Assembly: GCA_003671055.1 (NCBI GenBank)
Contig: QWPV01000001.1
Location: forward strand, 89,737-153,736
DNA length: 64,000 nt
Direction: 5' to 3'
Origin: Planctomycetota bacterium
Lineage (GTDB): Bacteria; Planctomycetota; Phycisphaerae; Phycisphaerales; SM1A02
Shown here: in pieces, positions 43,594 through 51,077 of the stretch
Numbering within the stretch: the first letter of the stretch is position 1
Layout: every line of letters begins with the position of its first letter
Translations under genes and position numbers: made by a program
The notes under the pieces: model-generated
Databases searched by the model: none
Told to the model about the DNA's origin: nothing
The model's input: only the letters and a program-made list of their open reading frames with translations

Positions 43594-43864
43594 AAACATC
43601 CTCCTTCTTGTTTGTATGACCACGGAAAGTGGTGGAGAACGAGAATTCTCCGAGCTTGTGTCCAACCATATCTTCGGTGCAGAACACATCAACGAACGTA
43701 CGTCCGTTGTGCACCTGGAAGGTCAGACCGACGAATTCAGGGACGATCGTGCAGGTGCGCGAGTACGTCTTGATAGGAACTTTACGAGGCAACGCGAGGA
43801 CCTTCTCTGCCTTGCGGTAGAGCTTCTCGTCGACGTAGGGGCCTTTTTTAGTAGAGCGGCTCAT
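43586..43864 (-). CDS. rpsS: 30S ribosomal protein S19
   Basis: The 92-residue protein starts MSRSTKKGPYVDEKLYRKAE and has the S19 signature VGHKLGEFSFSTTFRGHTN. The length is normal. It lies 25 bases after rplB; an 18-base palindrome spans its stop codon. Confidence 0.97.
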   Translation of the reverse strand: MSRSTKKGPYVDEKLYRKAEKVLALPRKVPIKTYSRTCTIVPEFVGLTFQVHNGRTFVDVFCTEDMVGHKLGEFSFSTTFRGHTNKKEDVSS

Positions 43865-43889
43865 AGTGGAGGGCCTTTCATCAAATCAA

Positions 43890-44744
43890 TCAGAGGACGA
43901 GTTGACCGTAGCGCGTGCTTCGACGGCGACGAATGATGCGCTCATCACTCGACTTACCGTAACGACGGGTACGCCCGCCCTTTGCTTGAGTACCAGACGA
44001 GTTCGATGGCTCTTGGCCGCCCTTCGAGCGACCTTCACCACCACCGTGCGGGTGCTGATGGTGGCACATTGCAACGCCGCGAGTCGTTGGACGACGACCG
44101 AGCCAGCGATTGCGACCTGCCTTACCGAGCACAACATTCGCGTGATCGGCATTGCCGACTTCGCCGATGGTTGCGCGGCAATCCATAGAGACTTGGCGAA
44201 TTTCGCCCGACGGAAGCACGAGGGTTGCCCATCGACCTTCTTTATTCGTCAAGCGCGCCGACATGCCTGCCGAGCGGCAGAGTCGTCCGCCAGCCTTGGG
44301 CTCCATCTCGATGTTGTGCACCGAAAGACCTGTTGGAATGTGTCGGATTGGCATGCAATTGCCAACCTTTGGTTCCACAGGATCCGCTGAACTCTCGATG
44401 ACGGTGCCTTGCACGATGCCCTTAGGGGCAAGGATGTAGCGCACTTCGCCGTCGGTGTACTTCACCAACGCGATGTGGCAGCTGCGATTGGGATCGTATT
44501 CAATCGTCGCAATGGTTGCGGTCATCCCGTCCTTGTTGCGACGGAAGTCGATCTTGCGGTAGCGACGCTTGTGGCCGCCACCCTTGCCGAGGATCGTGAT
44601 CTTGCCCTGCACGTTCCGTCCACCAGATTTGGTGATCGGTACAAGCAGCGACTTTTCTGGCTTCGATCCAGTTGTTTCGATGTGAAGATTCACCGACGCG
44701 TTGCGGCGTCCTGCGGTGACCTTCTTGTAAATGCGAATTGCCAT
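43890..44744 (-). CDS. rplB: 50S ribosomal protein L2 with altered signature
   Basis: The 284-residue protein matches L2 in order: GRRNASVNLHIETTG, GGGHKRRYRKIDFRRNKDG, SVHNIEMEPKAGGRLCRSAG. The near-universal segment AMNPVDHPHGGGEGR reads AMCHHQHPHGGGEGR here, so N-P-V-D is replaced by C-H-H-Q while the following HPHGGGEGR, which approaches the peptidyl transferase centre, is kept. L2 is needed for subunit joining and peptide bond formation. It lies 58 bases after rplW. Confidence 0.96.
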   Translation of the reverse strand: MAIRIYKKVTAGRRNASVNLHIETTGSKPEKSLLVPITKSGGRNVQGKITILGKGGGHKRRYRKIDFRRNKDGMTATIATIEYDPNRSCHIALVKYTDGEVRYILAPKGIVQGTVIESSADPVEPKVGNCMPIRHIPTGLSVHNIEMEPKAGGRLCRSAGMSARLTNKEGRWATLVLPSGEIRQVSMDCRATIGEVGNADHANVVLGKAGRNRWLGRRPTTRGVAMCHHQHPHGGGEGRSKGGQEPSNSSGTQAKGGRTRRYGKSSDERIIRRRRSTRYGQLVL

Positions 44745-44802
44745 GGTGTGTCCTTCGTTTCTCGAGGGCTCTCTAGAGAGTTCGAGCTTGTTTCTCGAGG
44801 GC

Positions 44803-45084
44803 TCAGAAGAGCTCGAGCTTGTCCTCAGGATGGATTTTCACGAGAGCACGCTTCCACGTCTTGCCCTCGACCTTGCCGTATGCGTACGCGCGAGTGCGGA
44901 GACGACGCGTTTGTGTTGCGACGCCGAGCACGCGAACCTTGAAGAGCGTTTCGACTGCGAGACGGATGTCCGCCTTGCTTGCAATCTTGCTCACTTCGAA
45001 GGCAATGCGATTGCCATGCGCTGCAGCCCAGGCTGCCTTCTCCGTCACGATAGGACGAATGATTGTGTAAGTTGGGTCGTGCAT
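44803..45084 (-). CDS. rplW: 50S ribosomal protein L23
   Basis: The 93-residue protein has the L23 layout: YTIIRPIVTEKAAWAA near the start, FEVSKIASKADIRLAVETLF in the middle and GKVEGKTWKRALVKI at the end. L23 docks trigger factor and SRP at the tunnel exit. Its ATG overlaps the rplD stop by one base (TAATG), indicating coupling. Confidence 0.96.
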   Translation of the reverse strand: MHDPTYTIIRPIVTEKAAWAAAHGNRIAFEVSKIASKADIRLAVETLFKVRVLGVATQTRRLRTRAYAYGKVEGKTWKRALVKIHPEDKLELF

Positions 45085-45761
45085 TAGGCAGTCTCCTTCG
45101 CGGGATTGTTGCGACCACTCTCAGAGTGTTCGAAGCACGATTCATCGAGGAACGAAACCAACGCGGCCTTGTCAAGAACAAGGAAACGGTGATTGAGCAA
45201 CTCGAACACGTTCAACTGATCGACGCGGCAGGTATCCACGCCTTCGATGTTGCGCGCCGAGAGTTGTGCATTCCGGTTTGCACGATCGAGCGCGATCAAA
45301 GTCGTGCGGTTGATGCCGACCGTCGCGAGGAGTGTGACGAAATCGGAAGTCTTTGGTGCCGCAAAGTTCAAATCGAGGAAGCACTTCACTTCGCCGTCCA
45401 CGAGCTTCGCGAGAAGCGCGTTGCGATTTGCAAGACGACGCATCTTCTTCGGGAGTTCCGAACGGAATGCTTCGCGCGTGCGATCCTTCTTGAAGCACAC
45501 ACCACCACCCTTGCGGGTAGGCGTGCGAGAAGCACCAGCGCGTGCGTTGCCGGTGCCCTTTTGCTTGTAGATCTTGCGGGTTGAACCCACGATGTCGCCA
45601 CGCGACTTCGTTCGGGCGCTTCCCTGACGCTGGTTGGTGTGCGTCGTGACGTATGCCTGCTTGAGCAGTGCGAACCGCACTTCGCCGCCGAGCGTTTGCT
45701 CGTCGATCGAGAGGGTCTCTACTTGCTTGCCGGCTTTGTCGTATATCGGCAGTTGAATCAT
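45084..45761 (-). CDS. rplD: 50S ribosomal protein L4
   Basis: I start at the ATG at 45761, giving 225 residues: MIQLPIYDKAGKQVETLSID, then the loop GSARTKSRGDIVGSTRKIYK and QKGTGNARAGASRTP that enters the tunnel. The frame stays open for 91 codons upstream, but that stretch has no L4 homology and overlaps strong hairpins. L4 autoregulates the S10 operon in E. coli. The end HSESGRNNPAKETA is longer than usual. A purine-rich GGGGAGGAGGAGG lies about 30 bases upstream. Confidence 0.95.
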   Translation of the reverse strand: MIQLPIYDKAGKQVETLSIDEQTLGGEVRFALLKQAYVTTHTNQRQGSARTKSRGDIVGSTRKIYKQKGTGNARAGASRTPTRKGGGVCFKKDRTREAFRSELPKKMRRLANRNALLAKLVDGEVKCFLDLNFAAPKTSDFVTLLATVGINRTTLIALDRANRNAQLSARNIEGVDTCRVDQLNVFELLNHRFLVLDKAALVSFLDESCFEHSESGRNNPAKETA

Positions 45762-46049
45762 TGCTTCGCCTTCCGCGGCTTGCGCCGCTTCCGCCTCCTC
45801 CTCCCCGCGCCTGTTATTAGTGGCGTGGGGCAGGATTTGACTCGGTGAGTCCGGAACTTCCGAACTTGGTTCGCACCGGATGTCTGTTCCAGTCGGTTCC
45901 TTCTTGCAAAGGTCGTCTTCGCTGAAGACTGACCCTGCTTTCAGGCCTCTCTGGTTCCGCAGGTGAACGCTTTGTTCACCTGAGGTTTCATCTGACTGAG
46001 ACTCAAGAAGCCCAGCACTCGCTGAGCTTCGCAATCTTGAGTCGCTCGT
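45762..46049 (-). promoter_or_regulatory. Structured rplC-rplD leader with three hairpins
   Basis: The 288 bases between rplC and rplD hold three stem-loops: arms GACTCAAGA (46000-46008) and TCTTGAGTC (46035-46043); a perfect CAGGTGAAC (45960-45968) and GTTCACCTG (45974-45982) with a 5-base loop; and 45911-45934 (GTCTTC/GAAGAC core). One copy of the 9-mer AACCGACTG (minus strand, 45890-45898) is also found twice in the rpsJ-rplC gap. The in-frame codons upstream of rplD look non-coding. An autoregulatory or processing role is inferred. Confidence 0.6.
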
Positions 46050-46736
46050 TTATGCTTTCACTAACTTCTTCGCTTTGCGCTTGTAAAGACGAGTTGCTGC
46101 GCGAATGACGAGAATGCCATTGGTCGCACCAGGAACTGCACCCTTTACAAGGATGACATTGTTTTCAGCGTCGATCTTCACAACGTCAAGGCTTCGAGCC
46201 GTGACTTGATCGTCGCCCATTTGGCCAGCCATGCGCTTGCCCTTCTTGATCTTCGCACCGTGTCCGCGATCGGTACCGTGCGATCCAATCGAGCCTGGCG
46301 AACGGTGCTTGCGCTCCGTACCGTGCGTTGCAGTAAGGCCCTTGAAGCCGAACTTCTTCATAACGCCTTGGAAGCCCTTACCCTTGCTGATTCCGACGAC
46401 ATCGACGTAGCCGACGCCTGCAAGAATTGATGCATCGACTGTTGCGCCGACCGTGAACACGCCGGCTTCCGCATCATCCTTGCAGCGCAGTTCCTTATGA
46501 ATGCGCTTGGGAGCGGTTCCAGCCTTGATATCGTGGCCAATGACAGCCATGGTCGAATTGCGTGGCTTCACGTCTTCGAAACCCAATTGCACGGCTGCAT
46601 AGCCATCTGTTGCGATGGTCTTGATCTGCGTGACAATGCAGGGTCCTGCTTGAATGACGGTGACAGGAATGTTCTTGCCGCCTTCGAGGAAGAAGCGGGT
46701 CATTCCAATCTTGCGTCCGATGATTGCCTGTGCCAT
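46050..46736 (-). CDS. rplC: 50S ribosomal protein L3
   Basis: The 228-residue protein starts MAQAIIGRKIGMTRFFLEGG and contains the L3 signature FGFKGLTATHGTERKHRSPG and the basic GKRMAGQMGDDQVTARSLDV. L3 starts 50S assembly. The length is near the usual 205-215, with a basic tail RLYKRKAKKLVKA. It is separated from rpsJ by 179 bases and from rplD by 288, unusually large gaps for this operon. Confidence 0.97.
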   Translation of the reverse strand: MAQAIIGRKIGMTRFFLEGGKNIPVTVIQAGPCIVTQIKTIATDGYAAVQLGFEDVKPRNSTMAVIGHDIKAGTAPKRIHKELRCKDDAEAGVFTVGATVDASILAGVGYVDVVGISKGKGFQGVMKKFGFKGLTATHGTERKHRSPGSIGSHGTDRGHGAKIKKGKRMAGQMGDDQVTARSLDVVKIDAENNVILVKGAVPGATNGILVIRAATRLYKRKAKKLVKA

Positions 46737-46915
46737 TGCGCGGGTGCTTTCGTTGGGCTTCTGACGAGTCGCGCGGTCGCGACCCTCACAGTCGGTTTCA
46801 GACAGAGGTCAGCGGCGGTTGCCTTGACGTGTCTCTCATGTGTGCCTTGGCTCTGTTGTGCCAAGGCGGTGCAGACTCAGTCGGTTCTTCACGCAAGGCT
46901 TACGCCTTGATGCGC
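46737..46915 (-). promoter_or_regulatory. Structured rpsJ-rplC spacer
   Basis: This 179-base spacer contains a 7-bp hairpin GCCTTGG/CCAAGGC (46844-46850 and 46861-46867) and two copies of AACCGACTG on the minus strand (46878-46886 and 46789-46797). The end next to rpsJ is a duplicate of the rpsJ 3' end. No gene is present. Confidence 0.5.
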
Positions 46916-46930
46916 TTACGCCTTGATGCG
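46899..46930 (-). repeat. Tandem duplication of the rpsJ 3' end (2 x 16 bp)
   Basis: The 16-base unit CTTACGCCTTGATGCG occurs at 46899-46914 and 46915-46930 without mismatch. The second holds the true end of rpsJ (RIKA plus stop at 46916-46918). The downstream copy is beyond the stop and non-coding. Confidence 0.9.
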
Positions 46931-47224
46931 GAGGAACACACCAGCTGGAACAACGAGGCGCTGAAGCGCATCGGTCGTGCGGTGATTCCACTCAGTAATG
47001 TCGATGACGCGCTTGTGCGTTCGGATCTCGAACTGTTCACGCGACTTCTTGTCGATGAACGGTCCGCGGTTCACGGTGTAAATCTCGCGGCGGGTGGGCA
47101 GCGGAATCGGACCTGCAACACGAGCGCCAGTGCGCTTGGCATGGTCAACGATCTCACGTGCAGCCACGTCGAGCGCTTGATGGTCGTAGGCTTCCATTCG
47201 AATTCGAAACTTGCCGCCTGTCAT
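46916..47224 (-). CDS. rpsJ: 30S ribosomal protein S10
   Basis: The 102-residue protein matches S10: [39 protein letters not shown] and [20 protein letters not shown]. It also acts in antitermination with NusB. GGAG lies seven bases before the ATG. It is the first gene of the cluster; rpsL, rpsG, fusA and tuf are not upstream, where a divergent gene begins after 400 bases. Its 3' end is tandemly duplicated. Confidence 0.97.
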   Translation of the reverse strand: MTGGKFRIRMEAYDHQALDVAAREIVDHAKRTGARVAGPIPLPTRREIYTVNRGPFIDKKSREQFEIRTHKRVIDITEWNHRTTDALQRLVVPAGVFLRIKA

Positions 47225-47624
47225 CGTCGTGCTCCGTTCGAGTCAGTTCGAACTGCTGAGTAAACAATCAAAGAAACTGCGCTGAGCCCCGCACGAACAC
47301 CGTGCGCAACTCTCTAGAAAACAAGCGCTTTTCTGCGCGTCGACAGGTGTGTCGACACACTCAAAAGTGCTTTCCTCCGTCGCCTTCTGGGGTCGGGGGG
47401 ATCGAGAAGGATAGTGATTTGCCGCTTCCTGTCAAGCAGCGCGTGCATAGATTTTGTGCGGATCGAGACTTCCGCAGTTGAGTAAAGAGCTTGATCCACG
47501 CAGATCGATCGCCCACCGCTGCATCCAAGTGAGAAGCGTGACCGAGAACCTGATGTTATTCGCCAGAACGCGCGTTATCTGACCGAGATCTCCCCTCTAC
47601 CATCTTGTTTCCTCAATCCCAACC
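47225..47624. other. 400-base divergent intergenic region with the S10 operon leader
   Basis: No gene is seen here. On the minus strand, after the promoter at 47408-47435, the leader of about 175 bases contains hairpins GTCGAC/GTCGAC (47339-47344 and 47351-47356) and GCACG/CGTGC (47291-47295 and 47301-47305). The part from 47436 to 47624 would carry the promoter of the plus-strand gene at 47625; no convincing hexamers were found. Confidence 0.5.
47408..47435 (-). promoter_or_regulatory. Sigma70-like promoter of the S10-spc-alpha operon
   Basis: On the minus strand TTGACA (47430-47435) and TATCCT (47408-47413, four of six matching TATAAT) are separated by 16 bases. Transcription would begin near 47400, about 175 bases before rpsJ, and could run to the terminator after rplQ, some 15.6 kb. 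No equally good promoter was noticed inside the cluster, although the larger gaps could hold weak ones. Confidence 0.7.
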
Positions 47625-49061
47625 TTGATGCTGCACTTTTCCCCCACTCCCCGATACCTCGCGCAAACTCTTTTGTTTGCGATGTGCCTGGCCTCACAAA
47701 CTCCCGATCTCGCGCTCGGCCAATCGATTCCGCCGACCCCGACGGCAACAACGCCAATCTTTGAAGCAGAAGAACTCGGCCTCCGATTCACGCCGCCAGC
47801 GGGCGCGGTGATGCGGACTGAACGACTCGAGAGTGGAACGAGTTACTCGATCGCCGAATCGAGCACGAATGCACACTGGCGACTACGTATCGTGCCGTTG
47901 ACGTCCTCTCGTATCGGAGCAACGGCAGCCTCGCATGTCGCGGATTACCTCGCGCTAGCGAAACAATCCACCCCTGCTCTCACCGTGCTTCACGAAGCCC
48001 CGCTTGCGCTCCGCGGTTTCGACGGCGGCGCGCCTCCAGAAAATCAACTCCTGCTCGTCAGCGTGCCACTCGAAGGCGGAGGCAACGGAATCGCTGGACA
48101 GTTCGTCGTGGCGCGCGGTGAAGAACAATTCATCGTCTTCTCTTTGCTCGCGGATGGCCCATCCTTTGCGAGCACGCAGCCACAATTGCTTGCGAGTTTC
48201 GCGTCAGCGACGGTGCGCCCTCTCTCTGATCTCGCCTTCGAAAAGCTTGAACTGCTCGCTCGAGGCGCACTGCTGATCGAGCGAATGGACGAGAAAGCAC
48301 TGCGCGCACTTCTGAGCGACGCATTGAGTTTTTACCGCGTTTTCAAGCGATTGCCGAATGGTGACGACCGCGAGATTGGATACTTGAGCGTTCGCGTGAG
48401 CGAAGGCGCTCGCGGCGAAATTGACTCCACGCGCGATCCGAAAAAACTCGAGGGCGACGATGTCGAACTCGGCTTGCTCGTCACTGTCGACGCACGCGCC
48501 ATCGTGGATGGCAACGCGAAGCACACAGTGGATGTGCAGAGTCGCTACTGGCTTGCGTGGGACTCCTCAAGTGAAACGTGGAGCGTGCGCTCGACCGAAC
48601 GACAAGGCGCAGCGAGCCGATCCAAAGCGCAGACCGGCATCCGCGCAGCACGCAGCGCAGGAAATCCTGCACCAGAGTTGCAAGTCATCAACGCAAGTTC
48701 ACAAGGAATGACGCGCGATCCAAGCGTCTGGCCCGTGCCGCCTTCGTATCTCTCACAAGCGGAAGCACTCCTGATCGGGAGATTGCTTCCACGCGATGGA
48801 AGCTTCGAAGGGGACTTCGCAGACTACGTGTACGACTCGCGCGAATCACGCATTCCACAGCGCAAAGAGACCTGGACGCGCACGGCAGCAGGATGGAAAC
48901 TTGAGTCACGAGTTGCGGGCAGCAACAGCGTGATGACGCAAGACTTCGACGCGGAAGGCCATCGCGTTCGTCGCGTAGACATTGATGGAACGATCACGCA
49001 AGCCATCACACCAGAAGCGCTCAAATCGCTCTGGAAATCGAAGGGACTTCCCGTCAAGTGA
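47625..49061 (+). CDS. Exported protein of unknown function
   Basis: The 478-residue protein has a signal peptide (TLLFAMCLASQTPDLALGQ, ending near residue 33) and a Pro/Thr-rich stretch. The body is a beta-rich domain (FEAEELGLRFTPPAGAVMR) followed by a second half with YWLAWDSSSETWSVRSTERQ and a C-terminal segment FEGDFADYVYDSRESR. I do not recognise the family. The first Met is doubled (47625, 47628). The glycosyltransferase gene starts inside its stop codon region (4-base overlap), suggesting an operon with it. Confidence 0.72.
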   Translation: MMLHFSPTPRYLAQTLLFAMCLASQTPDLALGQSIPPTPTATTPIFEAEELGLRFTPPAGAVMRTERLESGTSYSIAESSTNAHWRLRIVPLTSSRIGATAASHVADYLALAKQSTPALTVLHEAPLALRGFDGGAPPENQLLLVSVPLEGGGNGIAGQFVVARGEEQFIVFSLLADGPSFASTQPQLLASFASATVRPLSDLAFEKLELLARGALLIERMDEKALRALLSDALSFYRVFKRLPNGDDREIGYLSVRVSEGARGEIDSTRDPKKLEGDDVELGLLVTVDARAIVDGNAKHTVDVQSRYWLAWDSSSETWSVRSTERQGAASRSKAQTGIRAARSAGNPAPELQVINASSQGMTRDPSVWPVPPSYLSQAEALLIGRLLPRDGSFEGDFADYVYDSRESRIPQRKETWTRTAAGWKLESRVAGSNSVMTQDFDAEGHRVRRVDIDGTITQAITPEALKSLWKSKGLPVK

Positions 49062-49798
49062 CGCACATTCTTGTTGCGGTGCCGATCTTCAATGAAGCGC
49101 GGACCGTCGTTGCGGTGCTGCGTGAAATCACCGAGAAAATAGCCAATATCCCGCAACAGCTGGATCGAACTGATCTGCATTTCACCTTGCTCGCACTTGA
49201 TGATCACTCGACCGACGCAACACCGTCGCTCCTTGCGACATTACCGATCGAGTCGATCCGTCAACTTCGCAATCGAGGCTACGGATTCGCGATGCAAGAG
49301 ACGTTTCGCGAGGCTGCCGCGCGCAACGCAGAATGGTGCATTTCGATCGACTGCGACGAACAGCATGAGCCCTTCCGCCTCGTTGACTTCGTGCGCGCTG
49401 CGCTCAAGGGAGATGTGGATGTCATCAGCGGCTCGCGCTACATGGACGACGCGCACGCGCACGATTCTGCCCCCGCAGATCGACGAGCCATCAACGCGAC
49501 GCTCACCGCTGAGTTGAACACCGCTCTCGGACTTCAACTCACAGATGCGTTCTGTGGATTCAAGGCGTACCGCACGAGCGCGGTGACGAAACTCGCGCTC
49601 GATGCAGACGGCTACGAATTCCCGATGCAGTTCTGGGTTGCTGCAGCCGCGCACGCGCTCCGCGTCGAAGAAATCTCCATTCGCCGTATTTATCTCGATG
49701 AAACAAGGCGATTTGGAGGCGGGCTTGATGACAGCGCCGTGCGGCTCGCGCACTATCGCTCGACCATGCAGCGCGCGAGAGAGCGCTACACACCATGA
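49058..49798 (+). CDS. Family 2 glycosyltransferase (DPM-like)
   Basis: The 246-residue protein begins at a GTG that overlaps the previous stop. It has the GT-A layout: ILVAVPIFNEARTVVAVLRE, the nucleotide-binding ALDDHSTDAT (DD), ISIDCDEQHEP as the DxD-like acidic site, and GSRYM and FCGFKAYR in the positions found in dolichol-phosphate mannosyltransferase and undecaprenyl-phosphate sugar transferases. No membrane helices follow, so it is likely a soluble or peripheral enzyme. The sugar and acceptor are unknown. It overlaps the next gene by 4 bases. Confidence 0.85.
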   Translation: MTHILVAVPIFNEARTVVAVLREITEKIANIPQQLDRTDLHFTLLALDDHSTDATPSLLATLPIESIRQLRNRGYGFAMQETFREAAARNAEWCISIDCDEQHEPFRLVDFVRAALKGDVDVISGSRYMDDAHAHDSAPADRRAINATLTAELNTALGLQLTDAFCGFKAYRTSAVTKLALDADGYEFPMQFWVAAAAHALRVEEISIRRIYLDETRRFGGGLDDSAVRLAHYRSTMQRARERYTP

Positions 49799-51069
49799 GC
49801 GCTGTCACGCACATCCCTGACATTGAAGGCGCTGCACGACTCGCCGCACGCGCTTTCGCGGGAGTTTCACACGGGTTGCTCTTCGGACGATCGCACGCAG
49901 ACTGGCGCGCGCAATCGCGTGAGGCACTCGGATTGCCGCTCGGCATCCCGCTCATCATCACTGGCCATCAAGCCGGAATCTGGCACGCTGGCATCGCGGA
50001 GAAGTTTCGGTACGCGTCGATGGTCGCACGCGCGCTCGGCGGAGCCGTCTTGCACATCGTCATCGATCACGACAGCAACGATGCCGCTGAGATCGCTTTT
50101 CCCGCTGAAATCAACGGGAATCTGACGCGACTGCTTCTTGAGCGAAGTCCGCGCGAGCGTGGAGTGAATGCGTTTCGAAGCCCGGTGCGTATGCGGCGGC
50201 CCGACGCGCTCCTCGAAGGCAAAGCGCAAATACTTCCGCACATCGATCGAGCGCTCAGTGCCATGGAACACGCCATCGCGGCACACGCCACGCAACCGAA
50301 TCTTGCGCTGCAGATGGCGCACGCGGCGAATCTCTTGCTCCCAGAAATCGATCGCGCCGCGCACACTGTTGCCGCAACCACCATCGCGCGATTGCCTTTC
50401 GCACAAGCACTTCGCGATCATTTCGACGCACGCGCACGCGACTGCTACAACCTCGCGCTCGCCACGCAACGCATCACGCGTCTTCGTGATGACGAACTTC
50501 CGTTCTGGAAATTGAATGCAGACACGCAAGGACGCGATCGACTTCTCGTCGGGCAAGACAGCGCATTCGCGGCGCCTCGCGCATTGACCCTCACAGCACT
50601 CGCGCGACTCACCCTCGGTGACCTTTTTGTGCACGGCACTGGCGGCGCGGTCTACGAACGCGCGACCGATCACTGGCTCAACACATGGATTGGCGTTGAA
50701 ACGCCGCGCGCGCCCATCGCGGTCGCGACTGCCACGCGTCTCGTTGAGGGTCTTGAGGCACATCTCCGCCCCCTCGACGCAACAGTCAGTTCTGCACAAC
50801 TTCGACGACTCGACTCAGATCCCTTCGGCGCCTCGCTCTCCAGTGAGAAACGCGCGTTTCTCTCGAAGATTCAAGCGATTCCGCGAAGTGAGAAAGCCGC
50901 GAGAATGTCTGCATTTGAGGCGATGCAATCGGCATTGAGACATGCGCGAGAGACGAACGCATCAGCCCGCGCGGAACTCAAGGCGCGTCTTGACAGCAAT
51001 GCGGGCGCGGCACGAATGCATGCACTCGCGACTGATCGCACCTGGCCATTTCCGTTCACGCTCGACTGA
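49795..51069 (+). CDS. BshC-like protein of unknown function
   Basis: The 424-residue protein is not firmly recognised. Its N-terminal part, IPLIITGHQAGIWHAGIAEK followed by VLHIVIDHDSNDA, resembles the active-site region of BshC, the cysteine-adding enzyme of bacillithiol synthesis (TGQQAG, then a DHD motif); a similar planctomycete family with HQPE and DNDT motifs also exists in my recollection. The C-terminal third is a long helix, possibly a coiled coil, rich in Ala and Arg (EAMQSALRHARETNASARAE). bshA and bshB are not nearby. It overlaps the glycosyltransferase by 4 bases. Confidence 0.6.
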   Translation: MSAVTHIPDIEGAARLAARAFAGVSHGLLFGRSHADWRAQSREALGLPLGIPLIITGHQAGIWHAGIAEKFRYASMVARALGGAVLHIVIDHDSNDAAEIAFPAEINGNLTRLLLERSPRERGVNAFRSPVRMRRPDALLEGKAQILPHIDRALSAMEHAIAAHATQPNLALQMAHAANLLLPEIDRAAHTVAATTIARLPFAQALRDHFDARARDCYNLALATQRITRLRDDELPFWKLNADTQGRDRLLVGQDSAFAAPRALTLTALARLTLGDLFVHGTGGAVYERATDHWLNTWIGVETPRAPIAVATATRLVEGLEAHLRPLDATVSSAQLRRLDSDPFGASLSSEKRAFLSKIQAIPRSEKAARMSAFEAMQSALRHARETNASARAELKARLDSNAGAARMHALATDRTWPFPFTLD

Positions 51070-51077
51070 GCGACGCG

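Noticed and set aside
45762..46034. In-frame N-terminal extension of rplD with an acidic GEEEAEAAQAAEGEA stretch
   Set aside because: No L4 homology, overlaps perfect hairpins, and the ATG at 45761 gives the normal L4 start.
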